Counted from the stretch's first letter, positions 1 through 6,289 are shown. The stretch is DNA of 6,964 nucleotides from Planctomycetota bacterium (GCA_030605285.1 JAUWIQ010000105.1:1-6964), one strand, 5' to 3'. Notes: generated from the sequence alone by a model not told the origin. Translations and numbers: made by a program.

Positions 1-73
1 ACCCGATAAAAAGCAGCAAGCCGATCACGACAAACCGCAGTGAACGTCCAGGAAGTCTTTCGGTTGCTTTCAA
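1..73 (-). CDS. N-terminus of a probable membrane protein, cut by the left window edge
   Basis: Read on the minus strand, a TTG codon at 73-71 opens a frame that stays open to the edge. The 24 visible residues begin MKATERLPGRSLRF and continue into a hydrophobic run, VVIGLLLFIG. That is a short basic N-terminus followed by the start of a membrane segment or signal anchor. An in-frame TGA lies two codons upstream of the TTG, so this is the earliest possible start. A purine-rich GGGAG (86-82) sits 8 bases before it, a reasonable ribosome binding site. The gene would be divergent from the DUF1598-type gene. The family cannot be named from 24 residues. The main rival is that plus-strand frame 2 is the hydrophilic tail of an upstream gene (ending ADHDKPQ, stop at 41-43). 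The hydrophobic run after basic residues and the binding site favour the minus-strand reading, but only moderately. Confidence 0.42.
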   Translation of the reverse strand, partial: MKATERLPGRSLRFVVIGLLLFIG

Positions 74-300
74 TTCTCAGTCTCCCGGCAGTCCGATCCC
101 GGTGGATGCCCTACCTCCTCATGATAGCCCCACCCGTGTTGTGGACCAGTCGCAGGCGTCCCGCGAGTGTTCCGGATGGCGTCCTGGCAAGCAGGTGGTT
201 GAGGTGGGTTCAGAATCGCCGGTTTTGCGGTTTCCAACGGGAAAACGGACACAAAATACCGCATTTTACTTGTTTTCCCCAATATCTCAAATTACAATTT

Positions 301-329
301 TTGTAAGTGGCCGTTCCTTGGCCCATACT
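301..329 (+). promoter_or_regulatory. Candidate sigma70-type promoter for the DUF1598-type gene
   Basis: TTGTAA (301-306) and CATACT (324-329) each match the sigma70 consensus at four of six positions and are separated by an ideal 17 bases. The AT-rich tract just upstream could act as an UP-like element. The -35 box forms the right arm of an inverted repeat, TTACAA-TTT-TTGTAA (292-306), which could be an operator. Transcription from here would give a leader of roughly 100 bases that includes the hairpin at 358-388. The matches are modest and planctomycete promoters are poorly defined. Confidence 0.3.
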
Positions 330-357
330 TAAGGGGGAGTTCTGCTCAAATCACGTT

Positions 358-388
358 CCCACCCGTGCCCTCTGTTCGGGCAGGTGGG
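358..388 (+). promoter_or_regulatory. Strong bulged hairpin in the leader of the DUF1598-type gene
   Basis: CCCACC (358-363) pairs with GGTGGG (383-388), and TGCCC (366-370) pairs with GGGCA (378-382). This leaves a two-base CG bulge (364-365) and a seven-base loop (371-377). The result is an 11-bp stem made mostly of GC pairs, ending 51 bases before the ATG at 440. A run of seven T (410-416) follows, but 21 bases beyond the stem, which is too far for a standard intrinsic terminator. It may be a leader control element, a stabilising 5' structure or a protein-binding site; the sequence does not say which. Confidence 0.4.
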
Positions 389-426
389 GGCGTAACGGAT
401 AGTTCTTGGTTTTTTTGCGATAGAAG

Positions 427-432
427 AAGAGG
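427..432 (+). promoter_or_regulatory. Ribosome binding site that sets the start at 440
   Basis: AAGAGG, within a longer AG-rich tract (423-432), lies 7 bases before the ATG at 440. It supports this ATG over the GTG at 365, which falls inside the leader hairpin. The same AGAAGAGGT motif with the same spacing precedes the aminotransferase start at 4989. Confidence 0.65.
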
Positions 433-439
433 TGGCACC

Positions 440-1813
440 ATGAGGAAGGGAAGAATCTTTGTTGGCAGCGTGTTTGCAGCAATCCTGAGTCTTGGGATTC
501 TGATCCCCGAGATTTCTTCGGGGCAAACCGAGGCGCTCAACGGGGTCCTGGTGGATGGGCACGGTGTGCTCAAAATGCGGATCTACGAAGATCCGGGCGG
601 TCGTTTGATGCAAGAGCGGATCGCCGCAGCGCGGGCTGCCCTGCCACAGGATATCTGTCGAAAGAGCCCTCTCCGAAAAATATCGATCAATCGGCTGGAA
701 GCGGCACTTGAAAATGCGATTGCAAACAACCGCCAATCGACAGACGCGATACGTTACCTCGCTGGGATGACACGACTTGAGTACGTCTTTTACTATCCAG
801 AAACAAAAGATATTGTTCTTGCGGGACCCGCAGAAGGCTGGATGAAAGACGCCAGTGGCCGTGTTGTCGGCCTTGAGAGTGGTCAGCCCTGCCTCGAGTT
901 GCAGGATCTTATCGTGGCCCTACGGGCTTTTGCCCCAGGTTCGCTTGAGGATCCTATTATTACGGTTTCTATCGATCCGACCCAAGAAGGGCTGCAAAGA
1001 ATGCAGGCGTTTCTCACGGGACTCCGGGGCGTCCGGCCTAACGATGCCAATAAGATTGCTGCCGGTTTACAGACTAGCTTGGGGCTTCAGGATGTTGTTT
1101 TTGGCGGCATCGCCTCGAATACGCACTTTGCCCAGGTCCTGGTAGAAGCCGACTACCGGATGAAATTGATTGGGATCGGTTTGGAAAATCCGCCGGTAAA
1201 AATGGCCACCTACATCGATAAGGCAACCCCGGCATCGGTTTCGCGCAACGCCATGAGGCGCTGGTATTTTGTTCCCGATTACGAGCGCGTGATGGTGTCC
1301 GACGATGACTTGGCCATGGAGATGGTGGGTGAAGGCGTCAAGTTGATTGGCGAAGATGAAGTTGTGGGCAAAGACGGTACCCGGCGTAGCGTCAGCCAAT
1401 CCGATCGCGCCAGTCGGGGTTTTACACAATCTTTTACGCGGCTCTACTCGAAGATGGCGTCCAAGTCAGCGATTTGGGCACAACTTCGCAACGTAATCGA
1501 CTTGTCGGTTGCAGCAGCCTTCATTCGTGAACAGGGATTTCATGAAATGGCAGAGTGGACGATGCCGGTATTCAGTGACGAAGGAGCCTACCCGGTCCAA
1601 ACCTACACAACGCCCGTTCGCGTGGAAACCGCAGTGAATGTTCGTTGGAAGGGCAATACGCTGATGACACCCGTGGGTGGTGGAATCCGTATTGAGCCGA
1701 CCGAGGCCCTCACGGGGCACAACCTGCGAGAGGACACGAAGGGGGCAGTCAAACAGACCTATGGGTCGATCAAACCGGGGACAATCGACCCCAATCGCTG
1801 GTGGTGGGATTGA
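440..1813 (+). CDS. Secreted DUF1598-type protein of planctomycetes, function unknown
   Basis: The protein has 457 residues. Residues 1-28 look like a Sec signal peptide: basic MRKGR, a hydrophobic stretch (about 6-23), then a polar region ending ISSGQTEA, with cleavage likely near 28 or 32. The mature part is a single soluble region matching my recollection of the planctomycete DUF1598 family. Typical passages are RYLAGMTRLEYVFYYPE (105-121), the DIVLAGPAEGW segment (124-134), and the region around ATPASVSRNAMRRWYFVPDYE (262-282). It contains only two cysteines (73 and 151), which could form a disulfide after export. The C-terminus is unusually tryptophan-rich (NRWWWD). I see no catalytic motif, so it may be structural or binding, in the periplasm or envelope. 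The ATG at 440 is chosen because of the ribosome binding site and because the signal peptide begins there; an upstream GTG at 365 would add 25 unlikely residues. It stands alone and converges with hemC, with 70 bases between the stops. The family assignment is from memory and would be confirmed by a profile search. Confidence 0.82.
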   Translation: MRKGRIFVGSVFAAILSLGILIPEISSGQTEALNGVLVDGHGVLKMRIYEDPGGRLMQERIAAARAALPQDICRKSPLRKISINRLEAALENAIANNRQSTDAIRYLAGMTRLEYVFYYPETKDIVLAGPAEGWMKDASGRVVGLESGQPCLELQDLIVALRAFAPGSLEDPIITVSIDPTQEGLQRMQAFLTGLRGVRPNDANKIAAGLQTSLGLQDVVFGGIASNTHFAQVLVEADYRMKLIGIGLENPPVKMATYIDKATPASVSRNAMRRWYFVPDYERVMVSDDDLAMEMVGEGVKLIGEDEVVGKDGTRRSVSQSDRASRGFTQSFTRLYSKMASKSAIWAQLRNVIDLSVAAAFIREQGFHEMAEWTMPVFSDEGAYPVQTYTTPVRVETAVNVRWKGNTLMTPVGGGIRIEPTEALTGHNLREDTKGAVKQTYGSIKPGTIDPNRWWWD

Positions 1814-1883
1814 GCTAAACAGAGTACCGTATCGGCAGCTGGATCGCGGTAATTGTCGGTTCCCTCTCCATTCAACCGCGGGT

Positions 1884-2819
1884 TTAATTTCCGCTCTCTC
1901 GGGCGGCATCAATGAGCGAAGCGGCCCCCTGTCGGAGTAATTCTTCACCCACCCTTTCTCCGAGCGCAACAGCCTCCTGAGCAGGTCCCTGCTGCGACAG
2001 GGTCAGTCGTTCGGTTCCCTTTGCATCGAGAACGACTGCATCCAATTGCAATCGGCCCTCATCATCCACTTTTCCCCAGGCACCGATCGGTGCGAGGCAG
2101 CCACCGCGCAAATGCGCCAGCAGCGCCCGTTCGGCCAGCACCGCCTGATGGCTGGGGAGATGGTCGAGGGTCTGCACGCATGCCCGCACGTGCTCATCCT
2201 CCGAGCGGGATTCCAATCCCAGTGCACCTTGCCCGACCGCAGGCAGCATTTCATTCATCGCAAAGACATGGCTGATGTGGTGCGCTAAACCCAGGCGGTC
2301 TAGACCCGCTTGAGCTAAAACAATCGCATCGTATTCACCATGATTGAGTTTGCCGATACGGGTTTCGACATTTCCGCGAATATCCAGGACACGCACATCT
2401 TTACGAAGAAATAGAATTTGAGCCTGTCGACGGATACTGCCGGTGCCAATACGACTATCTGAGGGCAATTGTTGCAGTGTGCGATGACCTTGGCTCAGCA
2501 GCACGTCCAGGCATGCCGCCCGACGGGGAACTGCGACCAGGGAAAGACCATCGACCCGCTCGGTAGGCAAATCTTTAAGACTATGGACTGCCAGATCGAT
2601 CTGGCAGTCCAGCAGCGATCGCTGAATTTCCTTGGTAAAGATCCCGGTACTCCCGAGTGCCCCGACAGGTCCGGAAGCTTGCTGGTCGCCCTGTGTCGCA
2701 ATCGCGATCAACTCAACCTCAATACCCTGGCAGCGCAGTTGTTCGGCGACCCACTCGGCTTGCCAGCGTGCCAGATTGCTGCCACGCGTCCCGATGCGAA
2801 TAGATCCCAGAGTTTTCAT
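1884..2819 (-). CDS. hemC: Porphobilinogen deaminase (hydroxymethylbilane synthase)
   Basis: This cytoplasmic enzyme joins four porphobilinogen molecules into hydroxymethylbilane, the linear precursor of haem and other tetrapyrroles. The 311 residues match the usual family length. Diagnostic motifs appear in order: RIGTRGSNLA (8-17), VHSLKDLP (78-85) with the catalytic aspartate D83, GTGSIRRQAQ (125-134) and DIRGNVETRI (146-155) with substrate-binding arginines, LPAVGQGALG (192-201), and RGGCLAPIGA (238-247), where C241 is the expected attachment point of the dipyrromethane cofactor. All key residues are present, so the enzyme should be active. The ATG at 2819 sits directly before the conserved N-terminal strand. 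No clear Shine-Dalgarno site precedes it; the upstream bases include a pyrimidine-rich tract. It lies 74 bases downstream of the DUF502 gene on the same strand and is probably co-transcribed with it. No intrinsic terminator is evident in the 70 bases after its stop. Confidence 0.97.
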   Translation of the reverse strand: MKTLGSIRIGTRGSNLARWQAEWVAEQLRCQGIEVELIAIATQGDQQASGPVGALGSTGIFTKEIQRSLLDCQIDLAVHSLKDLPTERVDGLSLVAVPRRAACLDVLLSQGHRTLQQLPSDSRIGTGSIRRQAQILFLRKDVRVLDIRGNVETRIGKLNHGEYDAIVLAQAGLDRLGLAHHISHVFAMNEMLPAVGQGALGLESRSEDEHVRACVQTLDHLPSHQAVLAERALLAHLRGGCLAPIGAWGKVDDEGRLQLDAVVLDAKGTERLTLSQQGPAQEAVALGERVGEELLRQGAASLIDAARESGN

Positions 2820-2893
2820 CGATCACGGTTTGTTATGGGAGAGAGAAAAAAACGGCATACGGTGGATGCACGTTCACTTATCCCCAGGGTCGT

Positions 2894-3847
2894 TTAGCCA
2901 TCTGGGAGGGAGCCCGCAATATCACTTACCGCATTGTCGCCGTTCGACACCAACATTTTCTCCATTTGTTGTGGGGCGACCACCACACCGCAGCTGACGA
3001 CAAACTGAAACGCCTGGTCGATGGTGATATTCAGATCAAGCGCCTCACTTCGCCTGATCGTAATGGTGTATCCAGTAAAGGGTGCTGGCGACGTGGGTAT
3101 CAGCACGGAAAGCACGGGTTCATTTGCGGCCGAGGCAATATCCAACATACTCTCGCCGGTTACCAGGCCCAGCGACCAAATCCCTTTGCGCGGATATTCT
3201 ACTGCAATGACGCGGGTGTATTCGACATTTGATTCGCTGAATATAAAGTCGGTAACCTGTTTTACGGAACCGTAAACATTGCGAATCAGTGGCAAACGAT
3301 CGATCACCTTTTCCAGACCACCCCAGACCAACCGTCCCATCCTGGCCGCCAAAAACTTGCCGAGCAAGTACATCGCCAAAATGAAAATACAGGTGAATAC
3401 GGGGACCACAATCTGTGGAGTGAGCCAGCGCAAATCGACATACCGCTGAAGCATCGCGCGACGGGAAGTGGGAATTGGCTGTCCATGAAGATTGTTTGGC
3501 CGGGTCACCAGTTCATAGATATTTTCGGGCACCCAATAGGGGTTGGTGTGGCCATCCGGAAGTTTGGGTAGCCGATGGTATTGTTCGCCATTCGTGGTTT
3601 TGAACAAATAAACGTCTGTAGGAACGTTGGGAAGCTCGCTGACGCCATCATCGATTGCCCACACAAGTAGATGCTGAGCGCCGTTTTGGACAGGCTGCAA
3701 AACATAGGAATGAATCGTGCTTCCCACCCAGACAAAGATTACGATGGTTAGCAGCGGAGGCAGAATGACTGCCAGACCCCGCACGACGGCTCGACGAAAC
3801 GGCCGTAGCGAGTGGACCTGCTTCTGCTTTGCGCTCGGCTCGGGCAT
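2894..3847 (-). CDS. DUF502 family membrane protein with an enlarged extracytoplasmic loop
   Basis: The 317-residue protein has two predicted membrane segments (about 23-45 and 144-165). A basic N-terminus (RPFRRAVVR) points to a cytoplasmic start. The second half carries the family signatures: RLPLIRNVYGSVKQ (184-197), VEYPRKGIWSLGLVTG (216-231) and VLIPTSPAPFTGY (248-260). DUF502 is widespread, and its biochemical role is not established as far as I know. Most relatives I recall are near 200-230 residues with a short loop between the two helices. Here the loop is about 100 residues (46-143), rich in prolines and aromatics (DVYLFKTTNGEQYHRLPKLPDG in part), and should face the periplasm. It is the first gene of a probable pair with hemC. 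The ATG at 3847 has no strong Shine-Dalgarno site. A 12-base perfect palindrome lies about 50 bases upstream. The family call is firm; the function is open. Confidence 0.9.
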   Translation of the reverse strand: MPEPSAKQKQVHSLRPFRRAVVRGLAVILPPLLTIVIFVWVGSTIHSYVLQPVQNGAQHLLVWAIDDGVSELPNVPTDVYLFKTTNGEQYHRLPKLPDGHTNPYWVPENIYELVTRPNNLHGQPIPTSRRAMLQRYVDLRWLTPQIVVPVFTCIFILAMYLLGKFLAARMGRLVWGGLEKVIDRLPLIRNVYGSVKQVTDFIFSESNVEYTRVIAVEYPRKGIWSLGLVTGESMLDIASAANEPVLSVLIPTSPAPFTGYTITIRRSEALDLNITIDQAFQFVVSCGVVVAPQQMEKMLVSNGDNAVSDIAGSLPDG

Positions 3848-3896
3848 GATTACGTTTTACTCATTGCAGTTCCAGACACGATGCCCTCACGAAAGC

Positions 3897-3908
3897 CATT
3901 GTACAATG
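3897..3908. promoter_or_regulatory. 12-base perfect palindrome upstream of the DUF502 gene
   Basis: CATTGTACAATG reads identically on both strands and lies 50 bases before the DUF502 start. It also contains TACAAT on the minus strand (3903-3898), which matches a -10 box at five of six positions, although I see no good -35 partner at normal spacing. It could be an operator overlapping the promoter of the DUF502-hemC pair, or chance. Confidence 0.25.
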
Positions 3909-4045
3909 TCCTCCGGTCAGTCAGACATCTTGAGGTCGCAGCCCGTTCTGATTGGCAGGCTGGGGATAGGGTGGAGCAATATTTGATCTCATTATTGACC
4001 TCCGAGCACTAAAATCCAATCCGGGTGCCAGGACAAGGCTCTGGC

Positions 4046-4843
4046 TTATTGGTCTCGCCCTGGAGTGGCCCGTGCGAGTATGGCGATGGCCACCTCGGAG
4101 GCACCCGCGGTTAAGAGGGTTTTTGTTGCCTCATTACAAGTCGCTCCCGTGGTCAATACATCATCAACTAAGAGAATCCGCTTGTCGCAGACTTGGCGTT
4201 TCGGGGAGCTGCCAAATGCCCCACGGAGATTGCATTGTCGCGCATGTTGAGACAATTCTGTTTGTCGCACGGTTCTACGATGGCGGAGCAGCATGCTTCT
4301 GGAAAAGCGAATTTGTAGTCCCTGGGCCAGGCAATGGGCGAGAGTTTCAGGACCGTTTGTGCCACGGTGCAGGCGGCGGGTCCAATGCATGGGAATAGGT
4401 ACAATGACATCGGGCGAAAAATCTTGAATGGTTTTTCGTCGTGTGGCCAGCAGGCATCGGCCAAGCGCTTGCGTTAACGGTTGCCCGGCGGGATATTTTG
4501 TCTGAAGTACGGCTGCCCGATTTTTGCCGCGATAAATACCCAGGGCGATGATGCGATTAAACTGGAATTGGCCCCCAGTACAGTTTTCGCATCCACTGGA
4601 GATACCCCGGCTGGGGCTCGACATCTGGTCGCCACACCGCAGACAAATAGGATCGTGTAGGTTGCATATTTCACGGCGACAGTTGCTGCATAAGCCGGTT
4701 TCCTCATAATCTGCGAATAGATCGATATGGCAAAATGCGCAGACCGGAGGCAATAAGAGATTCAGGCCTGTGCGGCAAGACTGCCGCCAACTATTTCCGA
4801 AAGATTTTCGGAAATGGAACAACGCATGACGCAACTTAACCAT
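4046..4843 (-). CDS. comF: ComF family protein (zinc-ribbon phosphoribosyltransferase-like)
   Basis: ComF/GntX-type proteins combine an N-terminal zinc-binding region with a phosphoribosyltransferase-like domain and, in transformable bacteria, assist uptake of single-stranded DNA; their enzymatic activity is not established. With the start used here the protein has 265 residues, close to the family norm. Four CxxC pairs occur in order: CAFC (35-38), CSNC (52-55), CLRC (67-70) and CENC (85-88). Then come PDVIVPIPMHW (144-154) with RRLHRG, TELSQHARQCNLRGAF (195-210), and the PRPP-binding loop LLVDDVLTTGAT (224-235). The open frame extends upstream to 5044, but the extra residues are unlike the family, overlap the divergent aminotransferase gene and would need initiation inside it. 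A start at 4882 (278 residues) is possible, but it overlaps a TATGAT -10-like box (4883-4878) that would suit the 4843 start. Neither start has a strong Shine-Dalgarno site. No other competence gene is in the window. Confidence 0.9.
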   Translation of the reverse strand: MVKLRHALFHFRKSFGNSWRQSCRTGLNLLLPPVCAFCHIDLFADYEETGLCSNCRREICNLHDPICLRCGDQMSSPSRGISSGCENCTGGQFQFNRIIALGIYRGKNRAAVLQTKYPAGQPLTQALGRCLLATRRKTIQDFSPDVIVPIPMHWTRRLHRGTNGPETLAHCLAQGLQIRFSRSMLLRHRRTVRQTELSQHARQCNLRGAFGSSPKRQVCDKRILLVDDVLTTGATCNEATKTLLTAGASEVAIAILARATPGRDQ

Positions 4844-4912
4844 TCCGACACCGGCGAAAAGAGCCCCTCGGGAGGATATCATATCTTGCCCGCTTGAGCG
4901 GAGTAATGGCCC

Positions 4913-4942
4913 TTGACCCAATTGTCCGGGGTCTCCTATGCT
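4913..4942 (+). promoter_or_regulatory. Candidate sigma70-type promoter for the aminotransferase operon
   Basis: TTGACC (4913-4918, five of six consensus bases) and TATGCT (4937-4942, four of six) are separated by 18 bases. Transcription would begin near 4949, leaving a leader of about 40 bases before the ATG at 4989. The upstream ATG at 4938 lies inside the -10 box, so it could not be translated from this promoter, which agrees with the ribosome-binding-site evidence for the later start. Confidence 0.42.
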
Positions 4943-4975
4943 CCCAGGGATTGTGCCTTGGTTGACCAATAAAAG

Positions 4976-4981
4976 AAGAGG
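4976..4981 (+). promoter_or_regulatory. Ribosome binding site that sets the aminotransferase start
   Basis: AAGAGG in an AG-rich tract (4971-4981) stands 7 bases before the ATG at 4989. No such site precedes the in-frame ATG at 4938, so the shorter protein is preferred. Confidence 0.7.
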
Positions 4982-4988
4982 TTCGAGC

Positions 4989-6287
4989 ATGTCTGCCCCA
5001 ATTCGTCTGAGCCAGTTGGCGCAGAGGACGACGGAGCAGCCCATCAGTTACCTGATGCGCGAAGCCCTGGCTCGGCCCGAGTTGATTTCTCTGGCGGCGG
5101 GTTTCGTCGATCAGGCCTCCCTGCCGGTCCAAGATACGCGGGATGCTCTCGAGCATTTGTTGTCGCAGCCTGCTCAGGGCCGTGCTGCCCTGCAGTACTG
5201 CAGTACCATGGGCGACCCAGGACTCCGAGAAATACTGCTCTCTCGACTTGCGGCAGCGGACCAGACCCCACCCGGCAAGCAGTCGGTGGAGCAGGTGATT
5301 GTGACCGCTGGCAGCAACGAACTCTTGTACCTCCTCGGCCTGACGCTGCTGGACCCGGGCGATATCGTCCTTTGCGCCGCGCCCGCTTATTTTGTCTATC
5401 TCGGTGCCTTGCGAAGCTTTGGGGTACGTACCGTTGGACTGGAAGTCGATGCCGAGGGCATCGTTACTGCATCACTCAAGCGGGCCATGGAGAAATTTCA
5501 TGCCGAGGGGCTCGCAGCCCGTATCAAGGCCATTTATCTGACGACTTACTTCGACAATCCCAGTAGCATTACAACTTCCTCCAGTCGCCGTGCCGAAATT
5601 GTCCAGTTCGCGCAACGATGGAGTCGTACACACCAGAAGATTTATATTATCGAAGATGCCGCTTATCGGGATTTACGCTACTACGGTGATGACATACCGA
5701 GCCTTATGGCTTCGGATGAGGATGGAGACACCGTAATTCATACGAGCTCGTTTTCCAAATCATATTCGCCCGGTCTCCGCGTCGGTTGGGGTGTTCTGCC
5801 GCCAGAATTAGTAGCACCCATCTGCAACCAACAGGGGAATATTAATTTTGGTGCTCCCCATTTCAGTCAACAGATCATGCTTGCGGTTTTGCGGTCGGGT
5901 TCTTTTGAAAAGCATCTGGAAAAGATCTGCAGCGATTATCTCGAGAAAATGCAGGCGATGTTACAGGCCGCCAAAACGTACCTTGGGAATTTTCCGAATG
6001 TGAGCTGGCTTCCCGCCACCGGTGCGTTGTATGTTTGGATGTGTATTGCAGGTGTCGATACGGGTGCCGAGGGACCGCTTTTTCGTCGCGCTCTGGATCG
6101 GGGTGTTCTCTACGTTCCGGGATGCCACTGTTTCCCGGAAGAGGGTGAACCGGTACGAGAGGACATGATCCGTCTGAGTTTTGGTGTCCAGTCGGTCGAC
6201 CGTATTCGGCAGGGAATGGAATCGCTGGCCGGAGCGGTGCAAGAAGTGCGGGCCGAGGAGTCTCCAGCTATGTCATCGGAGGCATGA
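4989..6287 (+). CDS. PLP-dependent aminotransferase, class I/II fold (Aro8/LysN-like)
   Basis: A cytoplasmic, fold-type I pyridoxal-phosphate enzyme of 432 residues that should move an amino group between an amino acid and a 2-oxo acid. Substrate cannot be read from the sequence; the layout resembles the MocR/2-aminoadipate and aromatic aminotransferase group without the regulator domain. Visible motifs: ISLAAGFVD near the N-terminus (33-41), the cofactor phosphate-binding TAGSNELLYLL (106-116), IIEDAAYRDL (220-229) with D223 and Y226 expected to contact the cofactor ring, SSFSKSYSPGLRVGW (253-267) with K257 as the Schiff-base lysine and R264, and MIRLSF (393-398) with R395 as the likely carboxylate-binding arginine. 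The usual NPTG segment reads YFDNPSS (187-193). The last residues after about 420 are a polar tail. The start at 4989 is set by the ribosome binding site. It is followed 2 bases later by the LptF/G gene, indicating co-transcription and translational coupling. Divergent from comF. Confidence 0.93.
   Translation: MSAPIRLSQLAQRTTEQPISYLMREALARPELISLAAGFVDQASLPVQDTRDALEHLLSQPAQGRAALQYCSTMGDPGLREILLSRLAAADQTPPGKQSVEQVIVTAGSNELLYLLGLTLLDPGDIVLCAAPAYFVYLGALRSFGVRTVGLEVDAEGIVTASLKRAMEKFHAEGLAARIKAIYLTTYFDNPSSITTSSSRRAEIVQFAQRWSRTHQKIYIIEDAAYRDLRYYGDDIPSLMASDEDGDTVIHTSSFSKSYSPGLRVGWGVLPPELVAPICNQQGNINFGAPHFSQQIMLAVLRSGSFEKHLEKICSDYLEKMQAMLQAAKTYLGNFPNVSWLPATGALYVWMCIAGVDTGAEGPLFRRALDRGVLYVPGCHCFPEEGEPVREDMIRLSFGVQSVDRIRQGMESLAGAVQEVRAEESPAMSSEA
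6278..6282 (+). promoter_or_regulatory. Ribosome binding site of the LptF/G-family gene, inside the aminotransferase gene
   Basis: GGAGG lies in the last codons of the aminotransferase gene, 7 bases before the ATG at 6290. A second in-frame ATG at 6284 overlaps the aminotransferase stop as ATGA but is only 1 base from this site, so 6290 is the better start. Confidence 0.75.
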
Positions 6288-6289
6288 AT

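Larger units (their letters stand above)
74..439. other. Divergent intergenic region without a convincing gene
   Basis: This stretch of about 366 bases has short open frames on both strands, but none has recognisable protein content. Plus frame 3 is open from base 3 to 332, yet its translation is rich in S, P, R and T, has no domain character and lacks a ribosome binding site. The right half is AT-richer (about 255-310) and carries a small inverted repeat, a candidate promoter and a bulged hairpin, each described separately. The left half shows no clear structure to me. Confidence 0.6.

Noticed and set aside
3..332. Plus-strand frame open for about 110 codons from the left edge, possibly the end of an upstream gene
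   Set aside because: The translation is rich in S, P, R and T with no domain character, and its end runs through the AT-rich promoter-like region. A minus-strand membrane-protein start fits the left end better.
358..416. Hairpin plus T run as an intrinsic terminator
   Set aside because: The seven T bases begin 21 bases after the stem, and no gene on the plus strand clearly ends just upstream.
365..439. GTG at 365 as the start of the DUF1598-type gene
   Set aside because: The added 25 residues precede an obvious signal peptide, the codon lies inside a stable hairpin, and a good ribosome binding site points to the ATG at 440.
1814..1883. Bidirectional terminator between the convergent DUF1598-type gene and hemC
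   Set aside because: Only very short complementary segments such as AACC/GGTT are present, with no T tract.
1884..3847. Plus-strand open frames opposite hemC and the DUF502 gene
   Set aside because: They are shadows of strongly supported minus-strand genes and have no recognisable content of their own.
4027..4045. Terminator after comF
   Set aside because: GCCAG/CTGGC gives just 5 bp with a 9-base loop and no T run directly after it on the minus strand.
4938..4988. Upstream ATG at 4938 as the aminotransferase start
   Set aside because: It has no ribosome binding site, lies inside a likely -10 box, and the added residues do not resemble the family.
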